Shown: one piece after another, positions 35,801 through 47,121 of the stretch
Layout: every line of letters begins with the position of its first letter
Position numbering within the stretch: position 1 is the first letter of the stretch
NCBI RefSeq assembly: GCF_023343835.1
Contig: NC_064447.1
Span: forward strand, 2,108,001 to 2,172,000
Reading direction: 5' to 3'
Source of the DNA: Lagopus muta
Taxonomy: Eukaryota; Chordata; Aves; Galliformes; Phasianidae
DNA length: 64,000 bases
Position numbers and translations under genes: made by a program
Notes under the pieces: generated by a model
Told to the model about the DNA's origin: nothing
Database searches by the model: none
The model's input: only the letters and a program-made list of their open reading frames with translations

Positions 35801-38800
35801 GGTGCCCCACAGCACCAGGCCCCTTGCTGCAAGGAAGGCAAGCAGGGCTCTTAGGTGCACAGAGGTGTGGAGGGCGTGTTTGTCCCCATGCTCTTGACAA
35901 GGCAAGAGAAATATGTCTGCAGCTGCACACCGCAGTGCTTGGGCACACCAGAGCTGCTTGTTACACAGGTTCCTCCTGTGCCAAATTTAGGGTGAGAAAC
36001 TGAATCTCCGTTGAATGGTGTGGAAATGCAGGAGTTATTTGTGGTACCTCTGCTTCCCAACCCTTCCTGCAAGTGCTATCAGCTCTACTCCAAAGCTCTC
36101 AGCAGCTTGGGCTGTGGGAAGCATAAAAGCCACAAATAGCTGTATAGGATGAGCTCCCCTCAGAAGCGTTCCCAGGAATACTGCACGTGCTGCTGCTGGG
36201 CTCTGCCACTCACCCTTTGCAGCTGGCCTGGCTAAGTTAGCAGGACCCAATGGTACCTCCTGCAGCTGCAGCAGCAACCCTCAGTGCATTACTTCACCAA
36301 GGCTACCAGAGACTAATGCCTCTGCCATGTTGGTACAGTGTGCAGCGAGAGAAGATCCGCTCCCTGGGCAGCAGCGAGATGGATTCCGGCCCTGCTGAGC
36401 TCCACTTTGCCATCACAGACCCAGAGCTGCTGACAAACACAACCCAGGAGCTGAACCGGCTGCGGGAGAGCAAAGCCAAACTGGAGCTGCAGTTACATGA
36501 ATTGCAGAAGGTATTGCTGGGCTGCTGGCTTACTGCAGCAGTGCAGCTGGGTTGGGAAGCTCTCACAAGCAATAGATAGAGCAACGGAATTGGTCTCTCC
36601 TCCCCAGGGGTTTGCTGTGTCTCTGTGGCACGGGCAATGGCAGTGCTTGCTCAGTTTGGGATGTCCAAGCAGGAGCAGCACATACAGAAGCACACTATTA
36701 GCTCTGCAGCCTGCCACTGATTCTGTCTGGGCAGAGTGAGGTCTTCCTTGAGTTGTGTGAGATACGTTGATTTAAATATGAGCAGAATGGAAGGCTCCTT
36801 AAGACTCTCCTGCACATCCCTTCCTTGGCAGAGCACTGGGAGTTGCTGGGGTGCTAGGATACTTTTATCACTTTGAAGGCAGTGGGAAGGACTGTGGTGA
36901 GATTGCAGCGGTTTCATGCTTACAGAAATATTCTTTTTCCTTTGCCTTCAGAAAAGACTGAAAGAAACCTCTGGTTTTCAGCTGTCTCCTGACCAGTAAG
37001 TCGTCGTCTTTTCCTGGGATAAACTGTAATTCTGAATTCTCCTTGTTGTATGGATTGAGGAGTACTTTGGGGCTTTTTTTGTTTTTTTTTTTTTTTTTCT
37101 TTTTTTGCATTACTTGAAGACAGTAATAAACAGGGAGAAGGAGAGCTGATAGGAGCTCTTGTGAGAAGAAAAGCCAGCTGTCGTCTCAGCGCAGCACTTC
37201 CTGTGGTGAAATGAGTTGGTCATTTGGGCTTTGATCCAAGAAAGCTCTTAAGCACATGTTTGATTTAATCATGTTTTCAGTCCCACTGATCTCTTCAGAA
37301 GCTGGAGTTAAGCTGAGTGCGTTGGTGGCCCACAACCTGAGAAAGGCCAGTGAAACAACACCAGCCTGGAATGGCCTTGTTTCTCCTCCCTCCCAACACA
37401 GAAGCTGGGCAGGAGCACTCAGGTAGCCCTGTGCTGGCATTACCCTGGCTTGCTGACAGGCTGTTTTTGGGCTCGTTTTGATCAGTCTCTTCCCCCTGCT
37501 CCGTTCTTCTATTGAAATTCTACCAGCTGCAGCCATGCAGAGGTAGAATGAAGCATCAGAAAAATCTGAGCTGGGATTTTTTTGCTTTTTAAAATGTGGT
37601 GGCCTAGAGAACGTGCCAGGTATTTCATTAACTGGATTCTGGCACAGAAGAGCTGGCCAATGCCGGAGCCATTGGGCTCCACAGGAGTGCCTTGCAGAAG
37701 AACTTGAGCCTTACAGACTCTGCCGTGTCTTCCACACTGAAAAGATGATACTAATCCTTGAACAGATGTGCTAATTTAGATGCAGGAGCAAGACAGAGAA
37801 GTGCTAGGGCATGGTGATGTATCTTGTTAAGGTTTTTGTAGCTGTAGTTTTTACCCTCGAGGTCACCTTGCTGCTCTCGGCAGAGACACGAAGCCTGGTG
37901 TCACACAGCACTGCAGCTGTGACTACAGCTGGGCTTCTCATCCTTATCAGTGCGGGTTCCCTGTTTGTTGTTCTCTTAACTTCTGCTCCCGTGAAACTTC
38001 AGCCATGCTTTTCATGTGCCTGGCCTGAGTTGCAGCCACCAGAGGGAACTCGCACGGCTGCAGCGGAGCCGCTCTGCAGGCTGCAGTGCTCGAACACAAT
38101 GCATTCCTCAGTTCATACAACCAAAATTCCCTGAGCATCAGATGTGACCTGTGTTTTGCTTATTCAGACTGGGACAGAATAGGAAGAACTTTCCCACGGC
38201 TGGGCTGCACAGACAGCTCACCTATCGCACTCAGCGCTCCGAGCGAGCGGCTCTATGCTCACAGACATGAAAAGTGCCAGCATTTGGCATTGATCATACC
38301 CAGCTCTCTATTTCCATAAAGTTCAGCCTTGCAGTGTCAGGTTAATGACTCTTTCTGCTTGGTGTCCTCTGATGTATGAGTGTTGATGTGAGCTTGGAAC
38401 AAATCCAGCCATCCCAGCGGGAATCCCAGGTTGGCAGAAGGGCTGTGACTCTCATGCCTGGGCATGGGGACAGCACTGCGTGCCCTGAAGAGGTTGGGGG
38501 CATCAGGATAGGAAAGGTTCCAAGCTCTGTGCTTTATGCTCTGATGGACTTGAGTGCATCCAGCCCCCAAACAGAGCGGTGTCACTTGTATGTGGGCTGG
38601 TTTGAATGCCTGTGCACGATCACAGTCTTCTCTCTCCTAGGAAGCAGGATGAAGAGGGCTGGGCAGAGGTCAGGAAGCAGCTCCAGGAGTTCACACACAC
38701 CACCCAGGTAAAGGTCTGGAACAGCCTATCTGACACAAGTCCAGCATTGACTCCCATGCTGAGGGCACGGTGCTCCAGGTGGGCCCTCCTCTGGCCAAAG

Positions 38801-40452
38801 CTTTGGCTGTGAGCACTGAGTGACTGTGCTCAGTGACCAGTGGTGTACGCAGGGTTTGCTGCTGAAAGGAGTAGACCAGCCTTTACAGCTGCACATTGCT
38901 GGTATCTCTCCATCTCTTGTTTCAGATCAAATATTGAGGTAGCTGTGAAACAAGTTCTCAAACTTGGTTCAAGTTATAGAAATCTGGTTGCAGTGTGATT
39001 ATTCTGGTCTGGTTCCCTCTGGGTGCGAAGACATTTGCGCTGAAGGCAGGAATGTTGTGCTTTGGAGTTCTTTCCATCCACAACATTGTCCTGCAGCAAC
39101 CATGAAACTGGGGGGGTGTGAGAGGGCTTAGCAGAAATGGGGTTTGCTGTCCAGCAGCAATGGCAGCAATAGGGCTGCTGGGGAGAAAGAGGGGTGCTGA
39201 CAAAACAGTGCCTTGTGGGACAACTGGGGAAAGGCTCTGGAAACAGAATGGAGGCTCTGGTGGGTACACTGTAGGTGATTGAACCAGGGTACTGCATTAC
39301 TGGGATGTCCCAGTTACCTTGTCTGTATGGCCGATGGCCAGGAGGAAAGCTGGGCCACTGTCACCAGGCTTCTTTCTCTGAGCACGTTGGTCTCCTGGCT
39401 GCCTCTGCAGCTTCATTCCAGGTGGTGCCAGAGCCAAAGTGTTTGGTCCCACCTGGCAGAGCGGGGCTGAGCACCTTCATTCTCATCTCTCTGAGCTCCC
39501 TCCTTTCTCCATGCTTTCCTTGCCACTCCAGGAGGATCTGGAGAAGGAGAGGAGTCAGCTGCTGACACGGGCAATTGTGGCAGAGGAACAGGTGTTGGAG
39601 CTGCAGGATTACATAGAGAAGCACCTAGCAAGGTGAGATAGTAGGATCCCACTTTCCAGAGGTTCTCTGCCAGAGGTTTGTGACTGCCTAAGACATGGTG
39701 GTGCCCACTGCTGTGTCAGTGCCCAACCTCACTGCTACGTTCCCTCAGCACTGCTCAGTGCAGCTGTTGTCATACATGTTGTTGTGTGGACAGCTGGCAC
39801 CATTCCCTGTTCTGTATCAGAAGGCACATCTGCTGTCCTGCCATGCATCTCCCTTCCATCAGCATTAACCCATCCTTTGGAGGTGGCTAAGGGAGGGTTG
39901 CCTAAAATCCAAAGCCTTCCTCATGGGCTCACTGTGCCCCGCAGCAGGCAGAACAGCTGCTGGGGCACGGAAGGGTGAGAACAACTAGAGCACATCTGTT
40001 GGAGCAGTGTCCACCCCTGTGCCAGGCACAAGGCAGCAGTCACTGGGAGCTTGACTCATGCTCATGGGCTGGTTGCTGCTTCTAGCACATGGCAGAGGTG
40101 ATGAACAGCTCTTCCCAAGGGAAAGGACAGAGTTTTCTGTCTGTTGGGGCTGAGATACCAACGTGGCTCAGCACCTGTGCTGGCTGGCAAGCAATACTTG
40201 ACGACACATTGTTCTGAGCATGCAGCAAAGACAGTGAAGCAGGCACTTCAATTGATCACCTCTGTGAGTGAACTGCCAGCAGGGCCAGGACCGTGCTGGG
40301 AATCACTGTTGTCTCCCTCTTGCAGGTACAGGCAGGAGGTGCTGTGGGTGAGGAAGCTCGCCGGTGGTGAGGAACCACGTGCACGCAGTGCTGGGGCAGC
40401 TGATGCTCACTCACTGCCCAGATCAAGGAGGGCCATCAGCCGTGAGCTCTAG
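26862..40452 (+). CDS. CCDC78: CCDC78, deuterosome coiled-coil protein
   Basis: Coiled-coil protein of the deuterosome, needed for centriole amplification in multiciliated cells. Fifteen coding exons: 26862-26939, 27160-27291, 28203-28289, 28552-28731, 32021-32176, 32265-32315, 32887-32975, 33537-33615, 34062-34187, 35531-35742, 36339-36510, 36952-36995, 38641-38707, 39532-39632 and 40326-40452. They sum to 1701 bases, 566 residues, with every junction in frame. Family marks are KISKELVDLQIET, ILALESRVLELELRSEK and LAGAARSYKKRMKNLAKKHE. Almost the whole length is predicted coiled coil rich in E, K, Q and L; the C-terminus is basic (SLPRSRRAISREL). The ATG follows an AG acceptor at 26,821-26,822 with no in-frame stop between, so a non-coding upstream exon is likely. 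Human CCDC78 is shorter (about 438 residues). Confidence 0.93.
27540..27673 (+). mobile_element. CR1 LINE 3' fragment
   Basis: About 130 bases ending GGTTGGAACTAGATGGGCTT and then CCTTCCAACCCAACTG plus ATTCTATGG, the CR1 3' end. It lies in CCDC78 intron 2, in the sense direction. Confidence 0.85.
27859..28095 (-). mobile_element. CR1 LINE 3' fragment, minus orientation
   Basis: Begins with the inverted CR1 tail (AGAATCATGGAATTATAGAA) and contains GGTTGGAAAAGACCACTGAG and CCTCCCTGGGCAGCCTGTGC. It ends about 108 bases before CCDC78 exon 3 and faces opposite to the copy at 27,540. Confidence 0.9.
29380..29502. repeat. 41-bp tandem repeat, three copies
   Basis: The unit beginning GTGCTGACCTGTGATGGGAA is repeated exactly three times (29380-29420, 29421-29461, 29462-29502) in CCDC78 intron 4. 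The copies look identical, so the expansion is young. The last copy abuts a CR1 tail. Confidence 0.95.
29503..29600 (-). mobile_element. Degraded CR1 fragment, minus orientation
   Basis: Starts GAATCATAGAATCTTAGAAT, an inverted CR1 tail, then AGTGGAAGGAGCCTGCAAGG. It is divergent, and its right end is uncertain. Confidence 0.7.
37073..37106. repeat. Poly-T tract in CCDC78 intron 12
   Basis: About 34 bases, nearly all T with single interruptions. No element body was recognised next to it, so it is called a simple repeat. Confidence 0.7.
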
Positions 40453-41190
40453 CTCTGCCCTGCAACTCCAAGAAGCAGCACAGTTGTAAGGAAAAAACAG
40501 AGTTTAAAAGAAAAGGACTTTCTGTCCCGAGACTGGCCGAGGCAAGAATCATTCCCTGGCCAAGGCATCGTTCCCTGGCCAAGAGCTGGGATGCACAATG
40601 CAGGGAACCATATGGGTGTCCTCAGTGTCAAATTAACTGTACTGAAATGGAACAGACGGTGGTGCTGTGTTTGTCCTCTGACCACTCTGCTGTGGCAGTT
40701 CTCCTTCCCTGAGCACACTGTGACTGGGACACAGGGCCACCCCTGGGCAACTGTTTGCTGTGTGATTGCAGTGACAAGTTCCTGCTCCTGCCCTCAAGGA
40801 TGCTGCAGTGCTTTTCCTAGGTCAGACCTGGAGCGAGGTGCTCTTGGTTTAAGGGCTGGCTCTGCTCCTGCCTTTGCTCCTATCTGAGTTTTTAAAAGAG
40901 AAGGGCAGGAGTGGTTCAAGCTGGACTCTGCCTCTAAGAGGTTACAGAAAGAAGATGAGCTGCTCTGTCATGGTGAGATAACTTTTTTTCCTCTGTGTTG
41001 GAACTAGAAAAAGAAATGCTATGTGATGTGAGCAGGACCAAACTGAATTCTTCAGCAGCAGGTGAGACAGACTTCCTGCCCCCTCCTCAAGAGAACATTG
41101 GAGCAGAACCCTGGGGCAGCCAGCAGGGGCTGCTCAGACCCTCTGGCTCAAAGGCAAAGCACAAAACTCTGAGAAAGATCTGTACAAACA
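40453..41190. other. Intergenic stretch between convergent CCDC78 and ANTKMT
   Basis: About 740 bases that should hold the CCDC78 3' UTR. No canonical AATAAA was found on the plus strand. Nothing else was recognised. Confidence 0.5.
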
Positions 41191-41196
41191 TTTATT
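41191..41196 (-). terminator. ANTKMT polyadenylation signal
   Basis: TTTATT on the plus strand (AATAAA on the minus strand), 220 bases past the ANTKMT stop. Confidence 0.65.
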
Positions 41197-41415
41197 CTCA
41201 GAAACAATGGACTAAAAAGAGGCACTGGAGGTGTAGCCCTTACACTGTGTGCTAACTCAATCCGATTTTCCTTCTCCCTTGCTGATCGCTTTGGAAGGCA
41301 CTCAGAGGCAAAGTCCTGGCGGAAGAGCCCAGCTAAGCACTGCTCAAGCACTGGTGGCAGAGCTGCTGCTGATGCCACACTGCTGACCCTTTGTAGCAGG
41401 CTGGAGGAGCTGCTG

Positions 41416-43049
41416 TCAGAGTGCACATCCCTCTGTGCGGCTCCGTGCCGCGCGCCGAACCTCCTTCATGTCGTAGGCCCAGGCTTGTTCCAGCCCCTGC
41501 CCAATGGTGCTGCTTGGGGTCCAGCAGGGGAAGGGGAAGCGGCCAGCCACCACGCGTGCCTCATCAGGGAGTTCTGCCAGGAGTTTGGCAGCCAGGGGGG
41601 GCTTCTGGGGAGAGAGAGAGACAGCCGAGGCTGGGTGGCCTTAGGGAAGCGTCACCGTGCTGCAGTGACCCACTTGCTGTCCCATAGCAAAATGGTTCCC
41701 AAGTGGTCCCCAAAAGCAGCAGTGTCCAATGGCCCTTCCATAGCACAGGATGAGCTGGCTCTGTGATTTTCTTCACCTCCAGTCTCCTCTTTTGGGCCTT
41801 ATTTTGTAAAGACTCTTTGCTCATATTCCAGATCTTCTCTCTTTTCTAAGGACAACCTCCCTGCTAGGCTTGCTGAGGACAGCAGCATCTCAGCACACAG
41901 ACTTACCACACTGGGAGCCAGGAACACAATCACGTTGTAGCAATCGGAAAGATTCACCTTTAAAAAGAAGGAAAAGGGGAATGAAAGAAGCAAAAGGCTT
42001 TTGGAGGATAAGTATGGGAGCACTGCTGAGTGCTGTGAGCCTTAAGGCAAGCAAAGATGCCATGGAATTGAATATTCCAAGCTGGAAGGGACCTTAAGGA
42101 TCATTGAGTCAAAGCTCCTGGCTGATGCCCTGCACAGCCACTGTCCCATGCAGCTGTTACCTTCCACAGATCCTGCTTCAGGAAGGAAACCTTCCCCTCA
42201 TATCCAGCCTTGCGGGCCCGGTACCTGGCAAGCCACAGCAGCCAGGGGTTGAGCTCATAGCCAACAGCCGGCCGGAGTCCTTGCTTGTAAGCTTCAACCA
42301 CCTGGGGGGTGAGAGAACAGGGGCTGAAATGAAGCTGTTGGGTTTGGGGCCCAGAGACCTCCCCACTGCTCCCTCCTGCCCTGGGCACTGGGGACACAGA
42401 TGTGTATCGGGGTGTATATAGGGATCATGGATGGATAGAGGGGAGTGCAGGTGGGTGCCTCCCCTCCCTGTGTACCCTGTGTGGGTGCACAGGGGTTGCA
42501 CGTAGGGGGCACAGAGGGGTATATGGGTGTGTTGGTGTATATAGGCGTGTACTGGGGGGGCACCCTGGGGCAGCCTTCCAGCACCAGCCCTAGTGGGAGC
42601 TTGCTGGGTGCAGCACTGCGGCCCTAGGGATCTCTGCACCGGGGAAGCCCTTGAGGTTCCTCCCTCACCGGGGTCCCCCTTCTCCCCCCTTACGAGTCGG
42701 CCGTCCCCAGAACCCAGATCCGCCGTCTTCCCCGTGCGGCCTCGCAGCAGCCCCATCACGTTGGCCACTTGCTGGGCGCTGGATGGCACGTATGGCACCT
42801 GGAGGCAAACGGCAGGGCGGGGAGATCCACCCTGCACCCAGCCCGCCGAGCAGAGGGGATCCCACCTGGGGGGGCTTTAGGGGGTACCTGCAGGCGCAGC
42901 GGCACCCGGCGGAAACCAGGCATGAGCACGGCAGCCCACACGGCGTAGGCAGCCAGGCCGGTGGTGGCCACCAGCTGCAGCAGCCCCCGGCCCCCCAGGG
43001 CCTCCCCATGCAGCTGCCCCGCCAGCTCGTCCAGCGCCTCTGCGTCCAT
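41416..43049 (-). CDS. ANTKMT: ANTKMT (FAM173A), adenine nucleotide translocase lysine methyltransferase
   Basis: Mitochondrial seven-beta-strand methyltransferase that trimethylates Lys52 of the ADP/ATP carriers. Exons in gene order: 43049-42888, 42798-42694, 42301-42161, 41957-41907 and 41604-41416. They sum to 648 bases, 215 residues (human about 235). A hydrophobic N-terminal segment ([20 protein letters not shown]) probably serves as targeting sequence and anchor. The conserved [12 protein letters not shown] / [14 protein letters not shown] stretch follows, then SAM motif [22 protein letters not shown], and FLAPSV before the C-terminal part with [18 protein letters not shown] and [12 protein letters not shown]. 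The chosen ATG begins MDAEALDEL; an in-frame ATG at 43,079 would add ten residues without family support. The paralog FAM173B/ATPSCKMT is less likely given METRN and CCDC78 as neighbours. Confidence 0.94.
42061..42145 (-). mobile_element. CR1 LINE 3' fragment, minus orientation
   Basis: TTCCAAGCTGGAAGGGACCT followed by TAAGGATCATTGAGTC is an inverted CR1 3' end. It lies in an ANTKMT intron, about 15-20 bases beyond the splice donor of the exon ending at 42,161. Confidence 0.8.
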
Positions 43050-44940
43050 TGCTGCCGGAAGGGGCGGCCCCCACAACACCCGGGCCTTCCGTTGCCTGCG
43101 TGGCCACGCGCCCGCTGGGTGCCTTTCATCTGCTGCTCAGCTGCCGGCTCCAAGGCTCTGGCTGCGGCTGCTGAAGGTGGCAGCTCCCGGTGTGGCTGTG
43201 AGCGCTTCGCAAGCTTGTATGCACTTCTGTGTGCTCACACACAGCAGCTCGTGCTTGTGCATGGATGTGCGACCAAACTTGGAGCTCGGTTCGCTCCCTG
43301 CTGCCGCTGGCCCCGTGAGGCTGTGGGAAAATTCCAGCCTGTGGGTCACAGCGGGGGGCCCGTGCCCACCCTCAATTAAAACCCAAACCCAGGAACAATA
43401 CCACATCAATTAGGGGAGCGGTGCACAAAGGGCGGGCAGCTTCCCAGCCCTGTGCTGGCAGTTGTTGATGCATCATCGCGCTGCACATCTTACAGACTCC
43501 TCCCTGTATCCCCTATGCCTATAGTAGGAATTTTGGGGTGGTTTCCAGCACCCTGACCCCGAGAACCCAAGGCCAACCCAGAATCCTAAGGGGAGCCCCA
43601 CGTCCCGGGGATGGGGTCACATTGCTGTGCTCCCAGGCGCTGCTCGGTGTCATTCAGCCCCCGTTAAGCACATGTCCCAGAGCAGTGATGGGAACAGGGC
43701 GCACCATGGGGACAAAAGGCCGTTTTTAATATTGATATCTATTTATATTTGCATAGATGAAGCACCTCTCGCCACGTGGATAAACATTCTTGAAAACCTC
43801 CTTGCTGTTTATATGCAAGAAGTCGCCCACGGCCGTGTCCTTGCACAGCACCACTGCATGGCATGGGGCTCAATGGCAGAGGGGCGGTGGGAGCTGCCCT
43901 TCCCTCCCCCTCAGTGCTGTGAGACAGCCCCAGCATGGCTGCAGCCAAATGGGACATGGGGATCACTCCAATTTTCTGCAGCTTGCTGGCAGGTGGAGCC
44001 AATTAGGCTGAGAGTGAGCAGAAAATCGGGGAAATAGGATCCAGGGGCTCAGGGCTGGGGCTTTGGGCAGCATAGAGAGGGCAGAAGGAGGGGGGAAAAC
44101 CTCAGGGTGCAGCTTGAGCTCCCCGGGATGCCAGAGAGAGGGTAATGAACGAAGCCATTCCCACACACAGGGTGCTGGGGGTTGTGGCATGGTGCAGGGT
44201 TGAGCAGGTGGCCATGCGTGGGGAGCGTTGGAGCTCCAGTGCCTCTCATCCCTGGTTGCTCCCCCCACCGAAGCCACGGCGGCTGCAAAGCAGCTCCAAG
44301 AGCTGGGAATTTGTCACTATGCGCTGGGAAAGCTCCTTCCCACCAGCTGTCAGCATCGCCGGGGGTCCCAGGGGTCGGATTTGGTGTGGTTAAAGCTGGA
44401 GGGGAGCTGTGAGGCAGAGCCCAGGGCTTGGGATGGGCATCCTCCACTGGTGCTGCACATAGGTACCCAAAATGCCCCATCCTGCCTGATGCTGGGCAGC
44501 CTCTGGCTCTGGGGGGGCTCATCCTGACCCTATGGGGCACTCCTGACTGCAGAGGCATCATCCTAACCCAATGGATTACCCATAACCCCATGAACATTAT
44601 CCAGTTCTACAGGACATCCCCTAACCCTGAGGTCATCATCCTGCCCCTATGGGGCATCCCTGTTCCCAGCAAGGTTATCCAATCCTGTAGGGCATCCCCT
44701 AACCCCGGGGACACCATCCAACCCCGCGGCACATCTCCCAGCCCCACGGCATCCCCAGGTCCCAGAGCGCTTTGTGCAGTGAGGACATGGGGACAGAAGG
44801 GAAGGGGGAAGCAGACACGAGATGGGCCGTCCGTCCCCCTGTCCATCCTCCTGCTCGGGGCGGGCTGCGCACAGCCGGCCGCCTTTGTGCGTTCCTTTGT
44901 GCCCCGGGATTCGCGCGTCCCGGCTTTTATCTGGCGGTCT

Positions 44941-45012
44941 GGAAGGGGGGGAGGAACGGGGGGTTGGGGGGGGGGGGGAGAGCGGGAGGGTAGAAAAGGG
45001 CTGGGGGGGAGA
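44941..45012 (+). other. G-run tract with G-quadruplex potential
   Basis: Within about 70 bases there are at least seven runs of three or more G, including one of more than ten. The pattern meets the simple G3+ loop 1-7 rule. Function unknown. Confidence 0.6.
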
Positions 45013-46348
45013 AAGTGGCGCGAAACTGCCGCTCCCTTTGTGCCGTGGGGATGGCGACAGGGGCTCTGGGGACACTGTCACACTGCATTTTGCCCAAGGG
45101 GCTCCTCGATTGTGGTGGCTGTGAGGTCCCCTGTGCTGGAACACTGAGTTGTGTAGGGGGGGTCAGCTTGTGGGTTGTCCCCAGGCCCCCCCATTTGGCA
45201 CAACCATTGAGACAATGGGGACAGCAATCACCTCCAGACCCCCATCCTGTGTCCGGCTGGCACAAAGCCCCTTGCCACATCGCCATCCTCACCATCACAG
45301 CGCCTCTCACCTTGTTTTCCACCCTGCGGAGGAAACACGAACGGAATGGAGCCTGCTCACTGCAGCTCTGCCCGCTGCTTGGTGCCAAGGGGCCGTTTGG
45401 CTGAAGGTGGGCTTTGAGGGGGGGGACGCTGAGAGGACAGGGATGCCAGGACCACGGTGCCACCCCCAAGACCCAACTCACCATCACCATCCCCAACCCA
45501 CATGGTGGTGACACCGTGACACCTCCTGTAGGAAGCCCCGGCCCGGCGCCGCAGGGAAGCAGGAGTGGGCGGCCCCGACCCGGGGCAGAGGGCACCAAAA
45601 ACACCACCGAAAATCCGTGTTGGAGAGAAAGCAGAGCCGCAGCCTTTTCCGCTGCAGCGGAACGATCTGATTTGGCCAAATAAACAGAGAGGGAGAAAAA
45701 CAAGGGATTCGGTCGCCGGACAGAAAGCCGCCGGATGCTCGGAGCATTACGTGCAATAATTTCAGCGACAGGAATGTGCTGGGGTCACAGGAGCCGGGAT
45801 TGCGTGGGCAGCGCGGGGCCCTTTGTGTGCGCTCCTTTATTGCTTTTCTACCTCCCTCCTCCAGATTTCCCACTCCTTCCCAATCTGCCCCCCATTTTGG
45901 GGCTCTGTCCCAACCCCCCGATCCCTGCATGGCCCCAAACAGCAGCATAAAATCATCGAGGAAAACCATATCGTGTCCTGCGCCATCCGCGCAGCTGCGC
46001 TCTCGTTTCTCCCATCGTTTCATCCGCACGCCCATATTTTAATTAAGCTCCAAATCCATCAGGAGCGGTTTGTGGATGGGGAAGAGGAGCTGTGGGGCTG
46101 GGCCGGGCACAATGGGGCCTTGTGGCTGTGGGCTCTGATGAGATCGGTGCTGACAGCAGCAACAGGGGGGGGCCGACCAAGGGAAGAGCAATTTGGAAAT
46201 AGCAGTATGTATCTACACACATCTATGTGTTCCTAGAGGTGCCTGCAGCCCTGCAGGGTGCGGGATGCTGGGCCGTGCACCACAGTGCTCAGTGCCCATC
46301 TGTCACCACTCGGTTAAAGAAGGCCACAAACGTGACAAATACAGCTTA

Positions 46349-46376
46349 GTTTATATATATATATATATATATATAA
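46349..46376. repeat. TA microsatellite
   Basis: An uninterrupted TA repeat of about 28 bases followed by an A-rich run. A run of about 16 C lies 60 bases further on (46,434-46,449). Confidence 0.85.
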
Positions 46377-47121
46377 AAAGGAAAAAAAAATAATCACGAA
46401 TTTGGTATCGTTATAACTTTAGTGCACATACGATGCCCCCCCCCCCCCCTCAACGCTTCGAAATCCCCCCCCTGCCCAGGTGTGGTGGCATCGGGAAGCC
46501 ACTGTGGAGCCACGGCCCCATGGTGTCCCCATGCAGGCGGTGGCACAGCCCCACGTCTCCCTGCTCCCATCCCCTTTCTGCACTCAGCACTTTGGTTCTT
46601 TTGGGGACCCTCCGTGCCACCTCTGCTCCCTCCTCAGCCTCTCTCCTTCAGCCTCGCTCCTCCTGCTCTCCCCTCCACCCGTGTCCCCTGTCACCCTTAG
46701 GATCGGGGCACGGCTCTCCATCTCCGCAGTCCCCCTTCCACCCTCAACACTGCCGATCCACCTCCTCTCCCTGCTGTCACCACTGCGCTGTGCCACCGCT
46801 CTCCTCACGCCCTGCAGTGTCCCCACACCTGCAATGACCCCTCAGCCCCCAGGACCCCCAGCCCAGAGCACCCTTCTGCAACCCCCCAGGGTCACACACT
46901 GGGAAAATCCCATCCTATCCTGCAGGATTTTCACAGGGCTGTCCCCACCCACCGTGCTCCCACGTCCCTACGTGCCTGTCCCTGCAGACAGCATGCAGCC
47001 CCTTCCTCGTGGCGATGCCCCCAGCATCCCAGGGCAGCGGGAGGTGGCTGAGATAAACACATTTTCCAGTGTCTCTCGAGCAGGGATGCTCCCAAGCTGG
47101 GGGCTGCCCACCCCGAGCCGC

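Larger units (their letters stand above)
43050..47121. other. Intergenic region between ANTKMT start and METRN stop
   Basis: About 4 kb without a recognisable exon. It contains an AT-rich patch with an octamer motif (43,728-43,850), a degenerate repeat of about 230 bases (44,540-44,770), a G-run tract (44,941-45,012), a TA microsatellite (46,349-46,376) and a C run (46,434-46,449). The METRN 3' UTR must lie here. A possible AATAAA on the minus strand is at 45,836-45,841, but that would make a long UTR. Confidence 0.5.

Noticed and set aside
37073-37106. Poly-T as the tail of an inverted retrocopy
   Set aside because: No element body or target-site duplication was recognised beside it; called a simple repeat.
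44927-45703. Minus-strand open frame of 258 codons between ANTKMT and METRN
   Set aside because: Crosses the G-run tract as low-complexity proline/serine sequence; no family match.
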